A stretch of 64,000 nucleotides of DNA, from assembly GCA_030159075.1 (NCBI GenBank), contig BROG01000821.1:110001-174000 (forward strand), in the 5' to 3' direction. This DNA comes from Atrina japonica. Taxonomy: Eukaryota > Mollusca > Bivalvia > Pterioida > Pinnidae. The notes under the pieces are model-generated. The model did no database searches. It saw nothing but the letters and a program-made list of their open reading frames with translations, and had not been told where the DNA came from. Each line of letters begins with the position of its first letter. The first letter of the stretch is position 1. Both the position numbers and the translations under genes were made by a program. Shown here one piece after another: positions 62,001 to 64,000 of the stretch.

Positions 62001-64000
62001 AAACGAGAAATAAACAAATTTGAATTCTGGATTGTGTTGTTTGAACTCACTCACCCCTAAAGACACATTTGGATTAGTCTAAGTCATTGAACATGTTGAT
62101 TTACAGAAGAGCCCATTGTTTTTTTCAGGGTTTTATGAGTAAACTAAATCCAGTAGTCCCTTCAATGTTAATTGTACAAATAGATCAACATTTTCTGATA
62201 GCAGTAAAAGTGGTCAACAATTTCCATAGTTGTGTAGATTTGCCATTGGTGTCAATTTCATGTCTAGACCAATCACATTAGCTGTTAGGTCATGTAGATA
62301 TCAGAAGTAAATAATTATGTTTAACACAAAATTTACAAAGGCGGTGAAATTAGTTCTATCGTTTGTCATTCAGTTAGTGAACCATGTACACCATTCTTCA
62401 CAGAAACTGGGAAAAGTGAAATAACACGCTTGTGTTTAGATTTTGATATTATACACAGAAAAAGTAGCATTTAGTTTGTCAACAAGCCTAGGTCTTGCAT
62501 TACCATTTAGCATATTGTTTAAAATCTGTAAATTATATTATGTATACAGATATATCACAACAACAATACAAATTTGCAGAGAGCAGACAGCCAGAGAAAG
62601 ACAGACAGACAGACAGTAAAGAAAAAAGACAGACAGACAGAGTAAAAAATTGAGAGAGAATCATAACTTAATATTATTTTATATTTCAGGATAGCTTGTA
62701 CTATGAGCAACTAAAGACTAATGTTCAACAGCATGACTTGTTAGTGGACAGTTTACTGTATAAGGTGAGTTTTACTGGAGAGAGAGAGAGAGAGGGAGAC
62801 ACAGAGAGAGACAGAGAGAGAGAGACAGAGAGATTCGGTTTCCAAACCTTTAGCGTTCTTTAGACTTACTTTTTCCTAGTTGTTGTAAACATAGACAGTA
62901 TGCAGACACATTAGACAGAATCTTATTTTCAAGTTATTTTAAATGCAAATAATCTGTTCTATATACTCTTGATGCCTTATAGGACTTTTGGCATGAAGAG
63001 GATAGTCAGTAATACATTTCTGGATATTCCCAGTCTGTCATCTCGCTTGTCTGTCTACCAACTGTCTATCATTGTGCTTGCATGATAAAGTTCGTATATG
63101 TAAGTCATAAAGCTTTCGTGGGTTGTCATTCTGATGATAGTCTTGTTTGTATTAACTCATTCATCCCTAAAGACACATTTTGGAGTGGTCTAAATCATTG
63201 ATTTACAGAAGAGAACATTGTTTTTAGGGGTTAATGGGATGGAATAGTCTGAAATCTTAGAAACTCTGTAACAAACTAATTATTAAACTTTATTTGTGTT
63301 TTTTTTTTCAGAGAATATCTGTTTAAATGAAATGCAATATGCCAATTTACATTTACTTATCAATGATTGTTCTCACAAAAATTGATACATATTTTCCAGT
63401 TAAGTTTATCTGAAATATGTTACAACAACACAAAACTACATGGCCCCATGTGATTATTATAATTAATTGAATTGCTGATTAAATTTTACATCTGAAATCT
63501 CAGTGGCAATAAAAGGTCAGACTTTTGAAGATTAAATAGCTGTTATATATTGATTCTTGTTCTTGGTCTTGATGTACTGAAAAATATGAAATTAGATTTA
63601 CTTAAAAGCATTCATTCAACTTATGATTTAGTAAAAATGTTTAAAAAAACTGAATGGTCATGGTGTATTGGTTTGGAAGAAGAGGTTAAATATGAAATAT
63701 AATGTAAATGCAAAGACAAATTAAAATTTGAAATTGATTGATCCTAGACATCAAGTGCAACATTGGAAACATGTCTGTTTCATTTAATTTTACCAGGTAT
63801 TTTGGTATTTCGGTACCACCTGATTATTTTTACTAAAGTAATTTTCCTAATGGATAGCACAGTATAAATACTAAACTCCTCAAAAGCTAATATAGTCATC
63901 TTTCAACAGGGGTTACTTTTAGACAGATTTTGGAATATCGTTAAGTTATTTTTTGACCATGTATGATACCACTTTTTGCTTTAAATTCAAATTCAGGTGA
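34028..64000 (+). CDS. TBC1D19: TBC1D19 orthologue, 5' part (TBC/Rab-GAP domain protein), truncated by window edge
   Basis: Joined exons: 34028-34123, 37417-37489, 38527-38648, 40740-40814, 41352-41415, 42396-42492, 43169-43229, 45023-45134, 58733-58845, 62690-62764. That is 888 nt, 296 codons, with all phases joining and GT/AG at every intron. Diagnostic segments are PPPEHIKEP, QAWEKRILKSLNSMCTELNI, IRPVYAPKDFLEV, IQIPLKVK-like VQIPLKVK, CPTSMRAQLW and YYEQLKTNV-QQHDLLVDSL. All correspond to vertebrate TBC1D19. The family is predicted to act as a GTPase-activating protein for a Rab GTPase; direct function is poorly known. The TBC domain begins near residue ~245 (RAQLW); most of it, and the C-terminus, lie beyond the window. 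Confidence 0.95.
34806..35490. repeat. Direct and inverted repeats of a TTTCGGTAATTGTNGTGTGT phrase
   Basis: AGTGTCATTTCA-like units near 34810-34865 are followed by ACCGAAACAGACTACAATTA and related phrases (34915-34980), then by their inverses GTAATTGTAGTGTGTCTCAG (35120) and TTTCGGTAATTGTCGTGTGT (35292). TBC1D19 intron 1. Confidence 0.6.
36250..36478. mobile_element. MITE with ~55-bp inverted ends
   Basis: Left CAATGGGACTAATTTATGTA and right reverse complement CAATGGGACTAATTCATGAT continue similar through AACGTTTG(T/G)GCGG. An inner pair GTGATGGAAT/ATTCCATCAC adds to the hairpin. TBC1D19 intron 1. Confidence 0.8.
37417..37489 (+). CDS. TBC1D19: TBC1D19 exon 2
   Basis: 73 bp after TTTTCAG, encoding AEIAKPTVRLSELKKGVQNG LINS, donor CAG|GTAAAT. 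Confidence 0.9.
38016..38192 (+). repeat. Dispersed repeat family E, copy 6
   Basis: GACTCACGGCGGGTGTGACC, GGTCGACAGGGGATGCTTAC, CCTATATCCTGGACATCC and CCTTGGTATCTGAGACTTTT; a well-preserved copy in TBC1D19 intron 2. Confidence 0.92.
38527..38648 (+). CDS. TBC1D19: TBC1D19 exon 3
   Basis: 122 bp after TTAAAAG, encoding GWDRKLKNAIFKFLQTNPKI then PVPPPEHIKEPCLHLRKAQ. Strong family match; donor CAG|GTAAGA. Confidence 0.95.
38990..39108 (+). repeat. tRNA-derived SINE fragment (family S)
   Basis: GGCCGGTGGTCTTTTCACAG, GGTTCTCTGCTCCACCATTG, AACTGGCCGCCACCATATCA and GTTGAGTGTGGTGTAAAACA. Followed by an (ATG)n run at 39120-39175. Confidence 0.85.
39120..39176. repeat. (ATG)n microsatellite
   Basis: GATGATGATGG...GATGATGATGATGATTAC; directly after a SINE 3' end. 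Confidence 0.9.
39305..40305. mobile_element. 1-kb non-autonomous DNA element with 28-bp TIRs and TA flanks
   Basis: Left CCGTATTTTACGGCCTATAG GTCGATAT and right ATATCGACCTATAGGCCATA AAATACGG are inverse with one mismatch in 28. TA flanks both ends. No transposase recognised inside. It interrupts a tRNA-like sequence (39240-39300), so it is a nested insertion. TBC1D19 intron 3. Confidence 0.88.
40329..40415 (+). mobile_element. Micro-MITE family Q, copy 1 (87 bp)
   Basis: AAGTCATTCACCCCTAATGA ... CAGGGGTAAATGAGTT: inverted ends, interior ACACATTTGGACTGGCCTAA, GTCATTGATTTACAGAAGAG. Three more copies follow in the window. Confidence 0.85.
40740..40814 (+). CDS. TBC1D19: TBC1D19 exon 4
   Basis: 75 bp after CTTCCAG, encoding QAWEKRILKSLNSMCTELNI PLARK, almost invariant with the vertebrate protein; donor AAG|GTAAGA. 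Confidence 0.97.
41352..41415 (+). CDS. TBC1D19: TBC1D19 exon 5
   Basis: 64 bp after ATTACAG, encoding RPEKEQKEMLQKWTELGVDG P; donor CAG|GTGTGT. A MITE begins only ~25 bp into the following intron. Confidence 0.94.
41441..41930. mobile_element. MITE-like element in intron 5
   Basis: Left ACATTAAAACCTGTGTTTAG, right ATTATGGCAGGTTTTACTGT. TIR resembles family P. Internal repeats of (T/A)TTCGCT(A/G)AT(A/T)CAAGGT. Starts ~25 bp past the exon 5 donor. Confidence 0.6.
42396..42492 (+). CDS. TBC1D19: TBC1D19 exon 6
   Basis: 97 bp after TCTATAG, encoding DLSQIRPVYAPKDFLEVIIS then LQNPNYNGTDAA; donor GG|GTAAGC. Confidence 0.96.
42795..42950. repeat. ~75-bp local duplication
   Basis: CAAAACTGAACCTCATTAGG GCCTGTAATT and CAAAACTGAGCCTCAATGAG GTCTGTAATT with matching T-rich tails and GGGTTCTCA. 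Confidence 0.7.
43169..43229 (+). CDS. TBC1D19: TBC1D19 exon 7
   Basis: 61 bp after GACAG, encoding GFFSFWGIVQIPLKVKVIDQ L; donor CTG|GTGAGT. A second acceptor nine bases downstream (TTTCAG at 43176-43177) would drop three residues (FFS) in frame. The upstream acceptor gives the same length as the vertebrate protein here. Confidence 0.9.
44294..44405 (+). mobile_element. Mini-element with CAGTGGAACCTG end
   Basis: TA|CAGTGGAACCTGTCTTGTGA then GAGACCACC...CTTGGGGGACCAAATTTCAG. The left end matches the TIR type of 10256-10751; the right end is degraded. Confidence 0.5.
44519..44608 (+). mobile_element. 90-bp micro-MITE, family R, copy 2
   Basis: TTAACCCTTTCACCCCTGAA ... GTAGGGTTGAAAGGGTTAA, inverted ends of ~12 bp. 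The reverse complement aligns end to end with 12316-12405, same 90-bp length. Confidence 0.85.
44711..44891 (+). repeat. tRNA-derived SINE (family S), lacking most of head
   Basis: CTGGAACCTAAGCTGATTTT TGTGAGAAAGTTTGCCAGTT, GGTCTCTTCCCGGTTACATT, ACTGACCACCACCATATAAC TGAAAAAATTGTTGAGC, A-rich tail. Ends ~130 bp before exon 8. Confidence 0.9.
45023..45134 (+). CDS. TBC1D19: TBC1D19 exon 8
   Basis: 112 bp after ATCTCAG, encoding RLQYSEMSINQCQSGIDDFQ then DIPTELFEQERVKLGKK; donor AAG|GTATGT. Followed by a 13.6-kb intron. Confidence 0.95.
46010..47430. repeat. ~0.44-kb tandem repeat array, ~3 copies
   Basis: CTCAC(G/A)AACCAGTGT(G/A)TGGATTGG recurs near 46145, 46362, 46808 and 47242, and GGGCCCACTAGGGGGC-like and GGCAGCATCCCCATGAAA phrases recur in step. 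Spacing is ~220 once and ~430-445 twice. TBC1D19 intron 8; no coding frame. Confidence 0.85.
48310..48382. repeat. (TA)n microsatellite
   Basis: ~72 bp of TA in TBC1D19 intron 8. Confidence 0.97.
49869..50051. mobile_element. MITE family P, copy 2
   Basis: TACAGTAAAACCTGCTATAG ... ATACAGGTTTTACTGTA. Interior CACCTCTATATAAGGAT and GGCCAATATTTTCTGGTCCC are the reverse complement of 14680-14850. Confidence 0.9.
51277..51525 (+). repeat. tRNA-derived SINE (family S), full length
   Basis: Head CCCCGTGACCAATTGGTTAA AGCATCAGG, a B-box-like CAGGTTCATGCC, body AAGATTGCCAGTTTACTTGG, ACTGGCCGCCACCA, end GTTGAGTGTTGTGTAAAACA. Confidence 0.88.
52722..53035. repeat. Compound microsatellite (ATG)n-(TTA)n-(CA)n
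   Basis: ATG run 52722-52787, ATT/TTA run 52788-52950, CA run 52980-53035. Its Met/Ile/Tyr-rich reading is an artefact. Confidence 0.97.
53848..54003. repeat. Dispersed repeat family E, inverted pair of fragments
   Basis: A minus-oriented piece (AGAGGTGGGATCAGGTGCCA ... GCATCCCCTGA) is followed at 53920 by a plus-oriented piece (CTGATCCCACCTCTGGATTT ... TATCCTGGACATCCTGAAGA). Confidence 0.8.
54068..55775. mobile_element. Tandem-core element with terminal hairpin (helentron/pearl-like, tentative)
   Basis: Left edge has a hairpin TTTTTGCTACAGCAAAAA then GGGTCATCCGACC. The core is ~8 decayed units of ~180-280 bp with GCTGTGACCTTGACCTTTGA, TGACCTTGAAACTTC, GCACAAATATTCTT, CCTACAAATCTTC and TTTTTGAGCTATTT. 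The right edge has GGGTCATCCGACCTGAAGTC AGATGACCC, a 12-13-bp stem. Repeating core plus a 3' hairpin that reuses the left-end motif fits non-autonomous helentrons; inference. TBC1D19 intron 8. Confidence 0.7.
55859..55998. mobile_element. Palindromic MITE, 140 bp
   Basis: AGTAACTTGATCCTAAG / CTTAGGATCAAGTTACT perfect 17-bp ends, and inner GGGCAGATCATCAGATCAAA / TTTGATCTGATGATCTGCCC perfect 20-bp arms. Confidence 0.9.
57147..57377 (+). repeat. Dispersed repeat family E, copy 8, with 39-bp tandem expansion
   Basis: CTCACTGCAGGTGTGACTGG, ACAGGGGATGCTTACTCCTC, then four 39-bp units (57222-57377) of AGGTCCATGTGTCTGCTATA TTCACCTGATTTGTGTATT, which is an internal part of family E. Confidence 0.92.
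57698..58084. mobile_element. Element with CAGTGAAACCTATCTTGAGAC ends enclosing family D
   Basis: Left CAGTGAAACCTATCTTGAGA C, right GACTCACAAGATAGGTTCTC, inverted. Family D sequence (57806-58015) lies inside, so D may be the interior of this element or nested in it. Confidence 0.65.
58102..58187 (-). mobile_element. Micro-MITE family Q, copy 2
   Basis: AACTCATCAACCCCTGAAAA ACAATGGACTC...GGGTTAATGTGTT; reverse orientation to copy 1. Confidence 0.85.
58733..58845 (+). CDS. TBC1D19: TBC1D19 exon 9 (start of TBC domain)
   Basis: 113 bp after CTTGCAG, encoding VLNANHGPLSQEFSKKGCPT then SMRAQLWCQILGIEIDEV; donor GTT|GTAAGT. R-x-x-x-W-like RAQLW is the first TBC motif. Confidence 0.96.
60421..60872 (+). 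pseudogene. LINE 3' end (RNase H-like C-terminus plus tail)
   Basis: Frame from 60445 reads DEVTLTRLRIGHSNLTHKYL LFKEEPPD, then stop; after a shift, from 60531, TIKHILKECTDFKPTREKYY then SETDLNSVFNNVAGD...ISNI and stop at 60690-60692. The cysteine segment between is lost. TRLRIGH-x-x-LTH and HIL-x-EC are typical of the C-terminus of I/Jockey-superfamily LINEs. The 3' UTR ends GATATAACTGAAATATCATT GAAAGTGGCGTTAAAC plus (AAAC)n. TBC1D19 intron 9. Confidence 0.85.
62044..62140 (+). mobile_element. Micro-MITE family Q, copy 3
   Basis: AACTCACTCACCCCTAAAGA CACATTTGGATTAGTCTAAG ... CCATTGTTTTTTTCAGGG. Confidence 0.85.
62580..62645. repeat. (CAGA)n-rich tract
   Basis: AGACAGACAGACAGTAAAGA blocks about 45 bp before exon 10. 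Confidence 0.85.
62690..62764 (+). CDS. TBC1D19: TBC1D19 exon 10
   Basis: 75 bp after TATTTCAG, encoding DSLYYEQLKTNVQQHDLLVD SLLYK; donor AAG|GTGAGT. The next exon is not recognisable before the window ends. Confidence 0.97.
62778..62832. repeat. (GA)n-rich tract
   Basis: GAGAGAGAGAGAGAGGGAGA just after the exon 10 donor. Confidence 0.85.
63154..63240 (+). mobile_element. Micro-MITE family Q, copy 4
   Basis: AACTCATTCATCCCTAAAGA CACATTTTGGAGTGGTCTAA ... TTTTTAGGGGTTAATGGG. Confidence 0.85.

Noticed and set aside
63985..64000. Acceptor-like TTCAG|GTGA at the right edge as TBC1D19 exon 11
   Set aside because: Only four bases follow, and they do not fit the Asp expected to begin the next exon; cannot be judged.

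Overview
This is a eukaryotic, AT-rich animal genomic window dominated by introns and dispersed repeats. The gene content and the repeat families (tRNA-derived SINEs, MITEs, tandem-core elements rich in a 'GTGACCTTGACCTTTGA' phrase) point to a mollusc, most likely a bivalve. That taxonomic call is inference from repeat style and protein similarity, not from a marker gene.

Two multi-exon protein-coding genes can be rebuilt exon by exon. They lie head to head. On the minus strand (coding span about 960-23997, or 24054 with an upstream start) is a complete Cys-loop ligand-gated chloride channel subunit of the GABA-A/glycine receptor class. It has 9 coding exons and 415 codons, and all exon phases join. 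On the plus strand, starting at 34028 and running off the right edge, is the 5' part of a TBC1D19 orthologue (putative Rab GTPase-activating protein). It has 10 coding exons and 296 codons, with the TBC domain just beginning.

Layout: 1-959, region downstream of the receptor gene. 960-24054, receptor gene, with long introns carrying microsatellites, a 61-bp satellite array, SINEs and MITEs. 24055-34027, intergenic region with a dead retroelement reverse transcriptase containing an internal duplication, a LINE 3' fragment, a tRNA-like element and inverted repeats. 34028-64000, TBC1D19. Its 13.6-kb intron 8 holds a ~0.44-kb tandem array, a probable helentron/pearl-type element (54068-55775), several MITEs and simple repeats. 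Intron 9 holds a LINE 3' end whose tail matches the SINE tails.

No bacterial-type operon, CRISPR array or rRNA is present. The two genes have unrelated roles (fast chloride conductance at the membrane; vesicle traffic) and nothing here ties them functionally beyond being divergent neighbours. The least ordinary signals are the unusual pore-lining residues of the receptor, the SINE/LINE shared 3' tail, and several small palindromic DNA-element families that recur within the window.
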